The notes beneath the pieces are model-generated. The model saw only the letters and a program-made list of their open reading frames with translations. It was not told the DNA's origin and searched no databases. Of a stretch of 64,000 bases of DNA, positions 45,596 to 58,115 are shown piece after piece (the first letter of the stretch is position 1; each line of letters starts with the position of its first letter). Position numbers and translations under genes: made by a program. The DNA lies in NCBI RefSeq assembly GCF_905220365.1, contig NC_061135.1:9887501-9951500 (forward strand), written 5' to 3'. Source of the stretch: Vanessa cardui. Taxonomy: Eukaryota; Arthropoda; Insecta; Lepidoptera; Nymphalidae.

Positions 45596-47044
45596 AAATG
45601 AATTTATTATTTTAATAAATCACAAGAAAATATTCTACAAATCTGTATCTCAGTTGATTATTTAGATAAAAATATTTATTTTAATGAACAATATCGTTTT
45701 TATTTTAACTCCATACTTAAACGGTCATAATTTTCATTATATTGTTATATTATGGATACGGAACCAGGATAAATATTTGAGGAAACATTACATTATATTT
45801 TTATTTATTTATTATATTTATATTACATTATATTTAAAAAAAAAGAACAGTAACAGATTTCTATAATAAAAATAATCCTTAAAAAAACATTTTAGAGGTT
45901 CAGTTGTTTCCTAAAAACGGTGATGTATTCGAAATTTCTTTTAAGTCGAATGCGTACCAATTTGACAGGATACCTTCAATTAAACAATTGTCAACAATCT
46001 ACTCGTATTTGGAACTGTAAGAAAATATCGTTGCATTCATTGTTTAGATTTTGAACCAGTATAGAATAGCATAGAGAATATGTTCTAAATTCAAATTGTT
46101 GCGATGGGATTCAACCTGCAGATATATATCATCTATATGAAATTCGAATTCGACACTCTTTGACCAATTAGCTTGAAAGTTCATATATATGTATTTACAT
46201 TTTAATGAATCTTCATCAGATTTTGTTCATATAATACATAAGCAGATCAACGCTTTGCTAGGAAGTTATGTACATAAACTATCTTATTATTTTAATATAG
46301 ATTTTAAGTGAATCGTTACACTCAGTAATTACTATCTAAATTTCACAATTCTAATTAACTAATTAGTTTTATTATATTATTCATACTATAGGTTACCCAT
46401 TAGTATTAAATATTTGATATATAACCGGATAAACCTCGTTAAAAAGAGTGTCAAAGAAAACACAAGGAATGAAATAAACTTGCATCTCAATTTTTCAAAA
46501 GGATATTCTATTAGGCGGTAATAAGTAGAATATGAAATGCTGTTAGAAATATTTTTAGAGATAAGCTTGGTACCAGTTCCTTAATGTTAATTATTTTAAA
46601 AACATGGTTGGAAACACTAAACTACAACATAATTTGTAACTGTATTTCATTTGTAGATTAAAAGGTAATTAAATGGTTTTTTACCACTAAATTATAAAAT
46701 TAAATGAACTCCGTCGCGCGTTTCATACGAATTTTCCAGTTAATTTTGTTGGTAAAACAAAACCGCTACTATTTTGCAGCGGCGAATCTTCACCAAATGA
46801 GATATTATTGCAAAACGCTGAGTGCGGCAATTTGCATGTGAAGTATGGGAGGCGTTTCACACTTGAATTGTTGTATACAATGCTTTAATCGCTAACGGCC
46901 TTACTTACAAAAGTTACGCCGTTATTTAGTTAAGCAATAATTTATCTCTTTCTGTCTTCATTAATTTGACACTCACAAGAAGAAGATAGTAATATTTTGT
47001 TAATCACCCCATAAACGAAAAAGGGGTATGTACTTTGGTACTTT

Positions 47045-47290
47045 ACTTGGTGGTAAGTAAGTTGTTCATGATCATCTGGGCAGGTTATCCCACTCATCAC
47101 ATATTCGGCTGCCAAACAACAATACCTACTCAGTATTGTTGTGTTCCGTTTTGAAGAATCAGTGAGACAGTGTAAATATAAGCACAATGAAGTTAATATG
47201 ATAGTTGTTGATGCATTGTTATAAGGAATGATAAATATTTCTTAAGACAACAGTATGTACAGTCGTTGATGACCGTTTGTGCGTTATATT
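47045..47290 (+). mobile_element. Metulj-like SINE repeat, diverged copy
   Basis: ACTTGGTGGTAAG, GGTTATCCCACTCATCAC, CTCAGTATTGTTGTGTTCCG and TAAGGAATGATAAATATTTC appear in family order. The 3' end is decayed. Confidence 0.7.
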
Positions 47291-47624
47291 AATACGCCTA
47301 TCATTTTAAATATAAAAGTGTATATGGAATTCTGATTATTTTATACAATTATTAATATATTTTTATCTATCTATGTTAAGCTCAGATCAGATAGAATTTT
47401 TTTTAATCCGTTATTAAGCCTTTGTTACTCCCACGACTGTAGTCCTACTCGTAAATATCATGAAGAGAAAATAAATATCCGCTGTTTTATTTAAATTTTA
47501 ACCGCAAGCGTTAACCGGTTAAATATCTAAAGATTATGGATTATTTATTCCTATATTAAGTAATGTTATAGATAAGACTCTTAAAAAATAAATTATAAGG
47601 ATTTGGTCTATTCTACCAATTTAC

Positions 47625-47715
47625 TCAGTCCCCGTACTACTGAGTTTCTTGGTGGTCCTTCTATGTAGAAATCTTTTATATATATCAAACTGGTGGTAGC
47701 TTTACGTTTAATTGA
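47625..47715 (+). mobile_element. LINE-type 3' end fragment
   Basis: CTACTGAGTTTCTTGGTGGT and ACTGGTGGTAGCTTTACG match the family at 44825-44952 in the opposite orientation. Confidence 0.55.
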
Positions 47716-48708
47716 TTACTGTATAATGACAAATAGTAAGTGCTTATAATATTTAATTAAACATAATTGAGATTAGCCATTACAATTCGGTTTTATTCGT
47801 GTTCAACTAAGATCTTCGTAATTTATTCGTAATTTATATTTATTGTTCATATATAATAGCGACAAGCGAAAAATATTCGAGTCTTAAATTTTACAGGGAT
47901 TTTGTTTAACTTTTTAGATACACACTGTTGAATATTTTCGACGTTGAACAACTATGTAGACACACTGTAAAAAATTGGTACCGAAAGTAAACAAGATAAA
48001 TATTTTAGAAGGTTGTCGTATATTTATCACTAAAACTACATATATACATAGTTTTTAATCTAATTAATATTCAATTTACCGATTAAACTAACGATCAGTT
48101 TTGTTCGAGGTTGATAGAACACGAGGCACAATTGAAAAGCCACCTTTATGTGACTTCAACTCAAGCAAATAATGTACCTTTAGAATTTGCCTGCAATTAT
48201 TGTGTTAGAGGATGATTAATTGAACAATCCTGTGTCTTCTTATTTCGAATATTAAATCAATTATGTCAGAAAAAGTTAATATGAATCGCTTACATTTGTT
48301 TTGTTCTTGTTAATATCCCAGTTGTAATTTATGGATAGACAAAGTGTATAATTGTATCCGCAATATATTTACAGTATACTTGATTTATTATTTTTTCTGT
48401 ATTAGTAAGAGAAAAATATCCCCACAGTTTTAGTCTTGATTTCGACTACAAACAATTTTGAAATATCAAACCTACCCATTTCATTAGAGGTTTAGTATAC
48501 ATATATTTATGCCCGTATTAGATAGTTATTCTATCCCAATTATTTTGATATTATTTAAAAACTTATTAACGAAAATATACAAAAATATTAAGACGTAATT
48601 CATAATTTACTATGAGCGATTTTTACTCAGAAACATTCAGAATGCTACGTGATTCTCTGAAGATAAGTAGCGAGATGTACCGGGCTTTCAGTCACTAATA
48701 CCCTTGTG

Positions 48709-48846
48709 CTAGCCATCGTCAAACATCATGTTTAAACAAAGCATCCATTGCACCGTTTTCATATCACGGTGACGCTCAACTAAGGCGGCGAGAGGATGAC
48801 CTTCGCAGTACAATATCACCCCGACTCCCATTCTCCTCTGACCCGT
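48709..48846 (-). CDS. Candidate terminal exon of a host gene
   Basis: On the minus strand the intron-like sequence TAATTTCTCGTGTTGTTTCAG ends at 48847 (the final C-A-G is 48849-48847), a good pyrimidine-rich acceptor. The downstream sequence is less AT-rich than its surroundings. In phase 0 it is open for 45 codons (starting TGQRRMGVGVILYCEGHP) to a TAG at 48711-48709. In phase 2 it is open for 22 codons (GSEENGSRGDIVLRRSSS, then RRLS) to a TGA at 48778-48776; that version resembles a charged, serine-rich C terminus. I cannot identify the protein or decide the phase. It could also be chance. Confidence 0.35.
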   Translation of the reverse strand, partial: TGQRRMGVGVILYCEGHPLAALVERHRDMKTVQWMLCLNMMFDDG

Positions 48847-49654
48847 CTGAAACAACACGAGAAATTAAAGATAACATTGTCACTTTAAACGACTTTTTAA
48901 AACATTTATGATTATTATTTTTAATTAAAATGCCGTATCTACCGAATATTTAGTTCATAAATATTTGTAAACCCTCTAAGTCAGCCTTACTTTACAAATT
49001 CGGTGTAAATGAAGTCAAAAAGCACCAAGGCCGACTAGGTACAAGAATTCCTTTATTCTAATTTATTTCTCTGTAGGATAATATGAAAACAAGTTGAGAG
49101 AGAAAGGAAAATTTAAATTACGCCCCGGCATACAATAAATTCCAGGGAAATAGAACGACAGGCGGAAATCAAATGAGAAACTTGTAGACAACGACGTCTT
49201 CAACTATGTCTGTGTGCTTTATGATATATTAGCGTCCTTTCGACTCGCGTTTCTTAGCCGTATAAATATATTCTTACTGAACACAATAAACGGGTTTTAA
49301 ACAAATTTAAATAAAACGTAGCTTAAATAATTAAAGTAAAAATTTTCGACATCGTAATTAATAAAAAAAACCATGTTCTAATTACGAAAATTATTTTAAT
49401 TGTAATTTGTTACTTGTATTGATAAATATATATATATATATTTTTTTACTTTTAACTTTGCCGTTTCATAAATTTAAAACATTTGTAGAAAATACATTGG
49501 TAAAGAAGGCATATTGTTCAGTACAAGATTATGCAGACGATAAAAAAGCGTGGAATTAATACTTACGGACTTCCAGGCAGGATGAATTACATGCATATAT
49601 AATTGTAATAGACAAACATGACTATATTTTTAAATGGTGAAAAACAGTAACTAC

Positions 49655-49750
49655 TGATTTTCCTGCCGGTTCTCCTTGGTTGAACTTACTTTCCGAACCG
49701 GTGGTAGCTTCACTTAAAATAGTTGTTAAATGACTCGGAAGTTTTTATAA
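49655..49750 (+). mobile_element. LINE-type 3' end fragment
   Basis: CCTGCCGGTTCTCCTTGG and CCGAACCGGTGGTAGCTTCA match the 44825 and 47625 family. Confidence 0.6.
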
Positions 49751-51777
49751 AGTATATTTTTACTTTCATTTTTTTTAATTACTATGTATATGATTTAGCA
49801 GCGAAGTTCCTTTATCAAAATACAAAATAAATATATTTCCTATATCCTACTAACCGAGCACTTAATTAAAAAAAACCTAATAGTCTTAATATTAGTTATT
49901 TCTGGCAAGTTGAAGAAATTGGATACATCTCTTTATCCTCTTCACGTCCTATGGAAATGAAAAAATTATCATTGTATGTCCGGCTTTGGTCCAATTTTAC
50001 TTCGCACCGAATTCCATCAAAATCTGTTCCACGGTAAGCCAAGCGAAACAGAAAGCTAGTCAGAGTGATTTTTGCGTTTACAATATTAGCATAGATATAG
50101 GTAAAATTGTTCTATTTTCGGTTTTAATACTTTAAGGGAAAATAAAAATATAAAATGCAACACCTTTTTACGTTTATGAAATGTAAAATATAAATGTTTA
50201 AAGGTTTCTCATTAAAATATGAAAATATATTTTTATTTAAAAATAAGTATCCGAAGAAGATAAATGACTACATAAATAAGCCTCGAAAGTAGCTTTCAAC
50301 TTTCTCAACTCGCTGACTTTCTGACGGCCTAACTGCTTCTTACGGCCTTAACTGACGGCAAATTTGAGTTTCCCTACGAAAAAAAAACAGTAGAAAAGTT
50401 GGCAACGACTCTAACAACTCACCGAGCCCTCGAAACAGTTTTTGTATAACAATCGCTTAACTAAGACCGCCTAACCCAAACTTGTGCCATGTTAGTTGAC
50501 GAAGTCGTTTTATAGGGATTGGAAATTATTGATAGAACTTATGCAATGACGCTCTAGAATCGAGCGTATCTCGGTTTATGAGGGACTTCGGGTTTTGGGA
50601 GAGGGGGAGACATTCCGAGGCGCTAAGCTTCGAGTGTCATATGACGATCAATTTAGGGTTACGAATGAAAATCGACCGAACTGAACCTATCCAGCAGTCA
50701 TTTGTTTTATTGAGTTGACTTTCGACGACGGATAATTTTTGAGAAATTTATGTATAAGCCACGAAATCGATAAATGCAGTTTCGTTTTAATACATTAAGC
50801 GTTGTTCTTTTATTCGTTTACTTTACAGAATAGATTAGTTCATAAATTTCGGCCTGTATATTAGTGTATGTATATAACATTTTGCTTTAAAAACATTCCA
50901 AGAAGGGTTAAAATTGCTTCATAAAATGGTAATGCTTAAATTGTTATAGGTTGAAAGTAGGTAAATGTTACCAAATAATATGGTAAAAAATTCACTGTAA
51001 ATTGAAAAAGAAAATCATTTTGTATTTGAAACAAATGTTAAATTTACTCCATCAAACCGTCGAAATCGATGTTCATGGATTCGATATTTCTCCAACCCTT
51101 CTCTCATTCGCATGCAAATCGTCCTTTTTCTAAATTGCTTTATTAAACCGAAACGTGTTCCCCAATAATTGAGCCCGTGTCTACAGCGCAAAACAACGAT
51201 ACGGTGAAAATTTACTGTTTTTATTAAGCGACTTTTAATTAATTTGGACGCGATGCCATGATTTAGGAAGCCTCCGCCTGTCCAAAATTGTCTAAACGTG
51301 ACATTTTAGTGTGCAGAAATTGAGCACTTTCAGCTTGTGTCGGTCGTATTACTGCGAGTAAATTAGGACGTCAGATTAATTTATATAAGTGTTATACTGT
51401 CAAACAATTAAATTAAAGGATTTAAAAATATTTAAATATGTAGGAATCATATATTGATCAAATAAAATAAAACAAAACTTTACTAAGAAGATGATACGAT
51501 TTATTACGCAAATTTGTCAGTTCTTTTTTTTTCTATTTATTCTAAGCGATATTTGACAGCAGTCAGCCGATGCGTGAAGCTGATCAAATGGAATGCTCCG
51601 GCCTGTGTCATCCCCCTCTCTCGTAATTTATCGCCACCCCTCAATTCGATTCCAAAAATGCCTCCTCTTTTGCTTATAAATTAATTATCGGATGTTATAT
51701 GAAATTGGACACATCATTCTAGTCAAGAGATCGTTTTTGAAAAATTGCAAATAGATTGCGTTTTTAATTATACTTCG

Positions 51778-52020
51778 CGGTAGGTTCTACAAGCCCGTAT
51801 GTATGTACCACCCACTTTATTGTACACCACATCAAAATTTATTGTAACGCCAAACACCAATAGTATTGTTGGGTTCCGATTTGAGCGGTGAATGAGCCAG
51901 TATAACTCAAGGTACAAGGGACGTAATCGTAGCTCTCAACGTTGATGGCTCATTGGTGTGATGTTAGAAATGGTTAATATGCGGTTTAATGAGGTAGACC
52001 ATCCGCCATAATTACATAAA
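51778..52020 (+). mobile_element. Metulj-like SINE repeat, diverged copy
   Basis: Retains GCGGTAGGTTCTACAAGCCC, TACCACCCAC, GTATTGTTGGGTTCCG, GGTGAATGAGCCAGTATAAC and CATCCGCCATAATTACATAA in order. Confidence 0.65.
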
Positions 52021-52629
52021 GAAACGTAAATTTCCATACATTTGGTTTTCATTGCTTCTTCTTTTTTGTTTCAAGACGGTCATACAATAATAATGTGGTA
52101 TATTTAAATAAATAATGCAGTTATATATGCTAACACAGCTACATTTGTTATGAAATATTGGAAAGAGATTAGTCTTAAAACCATCAAAATAAATTTTTGA
52201 TAGTTGTCAAATGATTGCTAAAACGTTTTTATAAAACATGAATTTAAAAATGGAAAATATTGATTGCCTGTTAAAGGATGTTTTTTACTGTATCCTGCAC
52301 TAAATTAAAAATGGAATGACTACTATTAATCGCAAAAATTGTATTATATATGACTGTCGAAATTATGTTTGACGATTCGATATTGAAGTTTAATAGCTAT
52401 TGCCTCTGTTTGTGTGCCTATATTTTAATAAAACCGTCGTATAATCCCATACGTAGGTATATATGGAGATGTATTAATACTAAAATTAAGGTTAGGTAAC
52501 ACATTAAATCCATTAATTCTCCTTTGAAATTGGAAATGATAATGTAGAATAGGGTTACCAGTTCAACATTAACCTGTAATAAATAAAACCGTTTAATGAC
52601 AACCCTTATAATAATGACAAGTCAACCGA

Positions 52630-52715
52630 GCAGATTTGGGCAAGCCCGTGTGGGTAGGTACCACTTACTCATCACCATATTCTACCGCGAAACACTTTTT
52701 TAGGAACCAAGGTCT
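52630..52715 (+). mobile_element. Metulj-like SINE repeat, short fragment
   Basis: GGGCAAGCCCGTGTGGGTAG, then ACCACTTACTCATCACC and TTCTACCGCGAAACAC. The 3' part is lost except for AGGAACCAAGG. Confidence 0.65.
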
Positions 52716-54779
52716 ATAAATTTTGTGAATATATACCATTACGAACTATACAGGTACAATTGTCTGTTTAACTACCGGTTTTATAAAAACTACTAAGTAC
52801 AGAATTTCAAAGTAAAATATTTTTCTTGTTTTGTTTGAAAAAAAAAATGCATTGATTATTCAGATAATCCAGTTTCGACCAATTTTATTTCTTTAGTGAC
52901 ATTAATATTTTTATCATCAATTTATTTTTATTTATACGTTTTGGGCCAACCCTAACTTGTTGGATGTAAACAGTTCCTACGTAACCTGCCTACGTAGCTG
53001 TTGACAGAGTTGCCTATTGGTTTAGGATCTCAACACCGCTATAAAATTTAAGTTTTATATCGGGCCATGTTAGAAGTACTGTTTGATGTCGTTTGAGATG
53101 TTCATTATAACAATATGTAAGGGCCAAGTAATGGGAACTATTTATTAAGGGATGATCAGTGTTAAAAAACGAACCGTAGTTTAAACTCTCGTGTGTATAA
53201 TCATAAACGTTATTTACAATGGACATTAAGAAACTAATTTTTACTTATATGTTCTAGATGAGCTTATTTATTTAAATAAGGATTATTTATTGTGATTACA
53301 GCACGTGAACCCAAAGCGAAGTTTTCAGGTCAACGGTCGGGCAACCAAAAAGTTTTCATATGTGAATAATTTAATTTAATGTTCTGGTATATGATAATGT
53401 TTACTTTACCATGAACTTATCTATACTTATAATAAATCTGTAGGGAAGTCAATTCTGTACATGAAATATTTTTCCAAAATAACTATCAGGGGGTGATCAG
53501 GGGTCGATACTGATGGCAAAAATGCAATTAGTAAAATTTTTGTCTGTCTGTCTGTCTGTCCGTCCGTCCGTATAACCGTTATAGAAACAAAAACTACTCG
53601 ACGGATTTTAACGAAACAATTATTATTCATACTCCTGAGCTGGTTATAGTATTATAACTATACACTTTTCATCACGCTAAAGTCCATAGGAGCAGAGCAG
53701 TGAAGGGAAATGTCTGAAAAACGGGAGAAGTTACCCCATATTTTGAGCTTTCGTCGCGTGTTTAGCCTTAATGGTTAAAGCTACACAGAAATCATGTATT
53801 ACGGAAATGTTCTCCTTAAAATTATACAAAAAATATCCCATGACAGTCTATTATTATCTTTTATGGTTGACTCGCAATAACACATGTCACTTCCTATAGC
53901 TTAGTAGTTCGAAGCTTTCTGATAATAATTGTCTATTCCTACGTTTATAACACTCTCAATCATCCCAAATTAAAAAAGTATTAACTATTCCATAAAAAAG
54001 AACAATAGAAATCGGTATATAAACACCAAAGTTATTCGTTAAATACGCTAATAATAAAGCTATCGCACATGAGTACTAAAGCTATACTATTGTATAAATC
54101 TCTAGAGTCTGTCTGTACACTAATTTTTTGTCGTAATTTGTCATAAGTGTTCTTTTTACGATTGACTGACATCATTTTTACCATTTTTGAAATTTTGTCT
54201 GTCTGTATCTTTATAAAAATTGGTATACAGGAAAAACATGTACTAGGGCAAATCATAGGCTATCTATACATACAAAAGTATATATAGATAGCAAAAAGGA
54301 TGTGTTTGTATGTGTGTCATCGATAAACTCAGAAACTATTCGATCGATCATTATGAAAATTGGTATGTTTATCCATTGTTTTATGGAGAAAGTCATTATT
54401 TCATCCGAATCATTAAAAATAACCAACAGATGGCCCTTACGTGTATCACGATGCACTTCTATACCGATCCACCGATAATTATAAAATATGAAATAAAAAA
54501 TGAAAATCCATTCAAAAAGCATAACAACTAACTTAATTTCTGTCATATACCAATAAACATAAAATAATCACAACAATATTAATTATCATTTTAAAATAAG
54601 ATAATTATAAATTACATATACGGGAAGAAGTGATTACCTGTTTTGGTTATAAGAAAATAAACAATAATCATAATTGGTAAGTATACTCATAACTCCAATA
54701 ACAATGAATCTTTAGTATAAAATGTGAATGTAGGACAAATAACCAAAAAAACAACTTATTTATATAAATAGAAACCACC

Positions 54780-56430
54780 ATGCCATTGAAGAAACAAAAG
54801 ATCGGAATATCAACAATATATGCGCAGCGTCATCCAAAAGAGCTACGGAAAAAACACACCAACTAGAAATAACAAGAAATACGTTTAAAAACAAATAGAA
54901 TCCGAATTTCTACTTTAAGAGCTGCCAAAACAGTTAGTCAACGTAATGATCAAGTTCCAGATCTTCGAACAAGGATCTTCATCAAGAGATACTGAAAAAT
55001 CTGACGAGCAAGCCCAATGACTGGATGATCAACGATTAAAATAGACTAAGTCAAGAACTAGAACCAATCTCAATAAATCAGCCTTAAATTACTATATAGG
55101 TTATGATAACAACATGAATCCCGATGTGATCATTCGCTGGTATGTGCTACTACACTGGCAAAATGTATTTACCACAACTGGTTGAACCACCAGAACCTCT
55201 TCTTACCTCCGTTACGGGAAATATTAAGGAGTCTAAATATTTCCTTCAGTATATTAGAAATTACAATTCATGCTTTCAAATGACATCATTTGGAGCTACA
55301 AATATTGTACAATACCATAATTTCGCGTCTGCGTTTAAAGTGTATCATATGATTGGTTCACTTCTTCCAGTATCTAAATAAAATCCCAAGTTTCTGGAAA
55401 TTTATTTCACGGACAACGTAGAAAAAGATTGATCTTCCATGCATGTTCAGTACCACAACTAATCGAGAAATCATCGCTTAATTTAGGAATATGCTTTATG
55501 AAAATAATAGTTTAGTTAAAGATTTTAAAACTGCTCTAGAAAGTGAAACAGCAAATCATTCAAAGTCATTATTATCAATGCAGATAGAACGCAGAGCATA
55601 AAAGGCGTATTAAAGCTCCCGTAGCTCCTGTAGTATTGTTATCAGTAAGCGACACAAAAACAATCAAGGTGTCGCTGAAACATATCAATCGTATGACAAT
55701 TAAGTATTACGATTATCCAATTATATTCATGCGAGTAGAAGATGGACATAATCTCGGACTGAATCAAAATATTCTCACGACAAGCTCTGTGACATCGAAG
55801 AGTTAGTTGTATGGATTTTTATGCGTATCGTATAATGATTAGAGATAATTAATCTAACCATATTCTGAAGTATCGTCAACTGTTTTAATAACTCATTGTT
55901 GACATGTAGGCATGGTCGAGAACGAACGATTAAACTACATTCGATGCAACCAATTAAAACTTCGAACCAAAGAGTTAATTTATTTACGAGATACAATCAT
56001 CATTCTCATCATCCCCCTGCCCTTATCCCAATATTATTTGGGGTCGGCGCAGCATGTCTTCTCTTTCCATACTTCTCTGTCAGACGTCATCTCACAAGTA
56101 ACATTATTTCTAACCATATCCTCTTTCACACAATCCATCCATCGTTTCCTTTGTCGTCGTCTACCTCTTTATCCATCCACATTCATACTCAAGGCTTTTC
56201 TCACAATATGTTCCTCATTCCTCCGCATTACATGCCATACCATGATAGCCGCCTTCCACACAACTTCTCGGCTATCGGTGTCACTTTCAAACTTCCTCTT
56301 ATGTACTCATTCCTTACTTTTTACGAGATACAATATCGAATGATAAAGTAGCTGGTGGAAGCAGTGGAAGTCCAAAAAATATGCACGAATATGCTCAGGA
56401 TGCTTTGACGTACGTTCGAAAGTATTGACA
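54780..56430 (+). pseudogene. Helitron Rep/helicase N-terminal region, broken
   Basis: The protein initiates rolling-circle transposition in intact elements. Recognisable blocks, in order: MPLKKQKIGI-like N terminus at 54780; CYYTGKMYLPQLVEPPEPL at 55145; YNSCFQMTSFGATNI near 55260-55310; LLPVSK at 55360; MLYENNSLVKDFKTALES near 55490-55550; ERLNYIRCNQLKLRTKELIY at 55925; and SGSPKNMHEYAQDALTYVRK near 56355-56425. Between them lie frameshifts, stops and a 322-bp insertion. The Rep catalytic region and helicase are missing downstream. Confidence 0.8.
55998..56319 (-). mobile_element. 322-bp nested insertion with 15-bp target-site duplication
   Basis: The 15-mer TTTACGAGATACAAT occurs at 55983-55997 and again at 56320-56334, flanking sequence unrelated to the Helitron. 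The insert reads CCCTGCCCTTATCCCAATAT, GGGGTCGGCGCAGCATGTC and so on, a repeat familiar from lepidopteran genomes. The CATCATTCTCATCATCC at its left edge looks like a reversed simple-repeat tail, which suggests minus orientation and target-primed insertion. The frames at 55896-56351 are chance frames across the insert. Confidence 0.8.
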
Positions 56431-56835
56431 AGGTTGTAAATGTAATAACATCGATATTTGATAGAACCGGATAAAAGAGGACGTTTTGGTGTGATACAAA
56501 CTTTTACAGACTATAGAAATTTAATTAAAATGTTCATCGTACCTACTTTACATCGAGATTACACCAACAAAAACATTCTCATAAATCATATCTGTTTCCG
56601 GATTAAAAAAAAGAAGATGTGATCTTGACAAATAAATTTATGGGTGTTATGACCAATCTGCAGCCTATCGAGAAAATCATTGACAAATTTTAAATGAAAT
56701 AATTTTTAAGTATTTGATTAGTCGCGCATGTTTCTTGATTATTTGTACATTGTATCAGTAATTAATTACAAAATTAAAAATTAAAAAAAAAAAATTCTAC
56801 GAATAATTCCCAGCGAAGCGGGCGGGTATAGCTAG

Positions 56836-57615
56836 TTGATAAATAACCTTCTTATCATGTATGAGAGAATATTTGAACATTCGACATTTGCATTGATTTC
56901 TTTAAAAATCAGCTACTGTACCAATCATGCCTGAGTGCATGATACTGCATAAAAAAACATTTACAGCGGTTACAAAAGATTTTTGGAATAGTTACTATAA
57001 ATAATAACAAAAATCTCTGTCTTTTAAATTTAAATTATCGGAATAGTAGATGTTACATACTTTTATATTGTATTGTATTTTTAATTTACTGCTTCTGTGA
57101 TAATTTGTACAAGAAGAGATACAAAAACAACATAAAACTTTTGTAAGAAAATACGCAAAAATAATTTTCAATATTACGATCAATTTCCTTGAACGTACGT
57201 ATATATTGAATCGGAAATAATAGTTATAGTCTTTCATACAACCTTCTGAAATACAAATAACAGAAGACTTTAAGCTGATTGATCGTGTAGTTTCCGCGAG
57301 ACAAACTGCTTTGACAATCAATCATGCTGTAACAATTCAGCGGAGTCAAAGACAGCGCTATTTGAATTTCATCAAACTAATAGTAACAATACAAGACAGC
57401 AGTTGTATTAAAAAGTTCTGTAAAAGTATTTAGATATCCATATAGCCTAGTTACTAGAAAACAGGACTCTTAACACATGATTGCAAATTTATACTCAGGT
57501 CATACTGATGTGAGAAATGAAATGTTTGTGAGAGACGATAATTTTTAATCAAGTTCCGATCTTATAATACGCTTGTGCTGTTTACTTAAAAGGACAAGTT
57601 GCTATAAAAAAGGCT
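56836..57615. other. AT-rich DNA, nothing recognised
   Basis: The 108-codon minus-strand frame at 56995-57321 has no recognisable features. Confidence 0.4.
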
Positions 57616-57800
57616 CGATAGATGTCAACAGATCAGAAGTGGTTCGGTGTTGAACACGGCACAATCGGTGCTCTGAATTGTTTATTTGGTTATTAACTCA
57701 GGTGAGCACCTTTTTGTACTTATTCTGTAATAATTAAACCTTAATTATTCTATACACCGAATTCATTGTAATTAGTGTTTAAGAATAAGTATAATTTATT
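57616..57800 (+). repeat. Repeat with first-exon-like ORF, copy 2 (broken)
   Basis: Matches 36405-36580. The ATG at 57622 opens MSTDQKWFGVEHGTIGALN, but a TAA at 57694 ends it after 24 codons. The splice-donor-like CAGGTGAGC is preserved at 57699-57707. Downstream AT-rich sequence is also shared. Confidence 0.5.
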
Positions 57801-57949
57801 GTTTTTGCTTTAAATATACATTGTTTACTTATAAATTGTTTTTACTATGTATTTTGTCACCCATTCTGTGTTAATAATTTCTTTTACCTATATACAATGC
57901 GTCACCAACTCTGGGACCAAAACTGATATATTTTTTTGCGATATAGAAA

Positions 57950-58115
57950 TGTGGAAAACAAATAGTGCAAATGCATGGTAAATGGTCGACATCACAAATA
58001 GAAAATGACGCTGCAAGAAATATTATCCGTTACTTTTATCCCCAATACCCTACCAACCTTGGGAATTAACATGTTACGTTCCTTGTGCCTTGAGTTGGTT
58101 CACTAACCTTTTTAC
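57950..58115 (-). mobile_element. Metulj-like SINE repeat, decayed
   Basis: GACGCTGCAAGAAATATTAT, CTACCAACCTTGGGAATTAA and CTTGTGCCTTGAGTTGG are in minus-strand family order. Confidence 0.55.

Larger units (their letters stand above)
47716..51777. other. Mostly AT-rich DNA outside the listed items
   Basis: Besides the candidate exon, an AT microsatellite lies at 49427-49442 and a Helitron-type scrap may lie at 50050-50100. The stretches 46690-46920 (just left of this interval), 50490-50720 and 51040-51370 are less AT-rich and could hold conserved non-coding sequence, but nothing is recognisable. Confidence 0.35.
53420..56835 (+). mobile_element. Decayed autonomous Helitron, about 3.4 kb
   Basis: The left end TCTATACTTATAATAAATC follows an A, and the right end GCGGGCGGGTATAGCTAG is followed by T, matching Helitron termini and A/T target rules. 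Between them lie remnants of the Helitron Rep/helicase protein. A TCTG/TCCG microsatellite (53541-53570) sits in the 5' UTR, as in related elements. A second possible 5' end occurs at 54264, so two overlapping elements are possible. Confidence 0.7.

Noticed and set aside
48090..48135. Possible third copy of the first-exon-like repeat
   Set aside because: Only scattered similarity (GATCAG, TTCG, ACACG) with needed gaps; no ATG exon and no GTGAGC donor.
53541..53570. TCTG/TCCG repeats considered as a CRISPR-like or regulatory array
   Set aside because: A plain tetranucleotide microsatellite within a Helitron; no spacers.
54310..54531. 73-codon frame near the second Helitron 5' end
   Set aside because: The translation (SIDHYENWYVYPLFYG) comes from Helitron 5' non-coding sequence that is repeated in many elements.
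55896..56351. 151- and 143-codon overlapping frames
   Set aside because: They combine Helitron remnants with the 322-bp nested insert; neither is a real protein.
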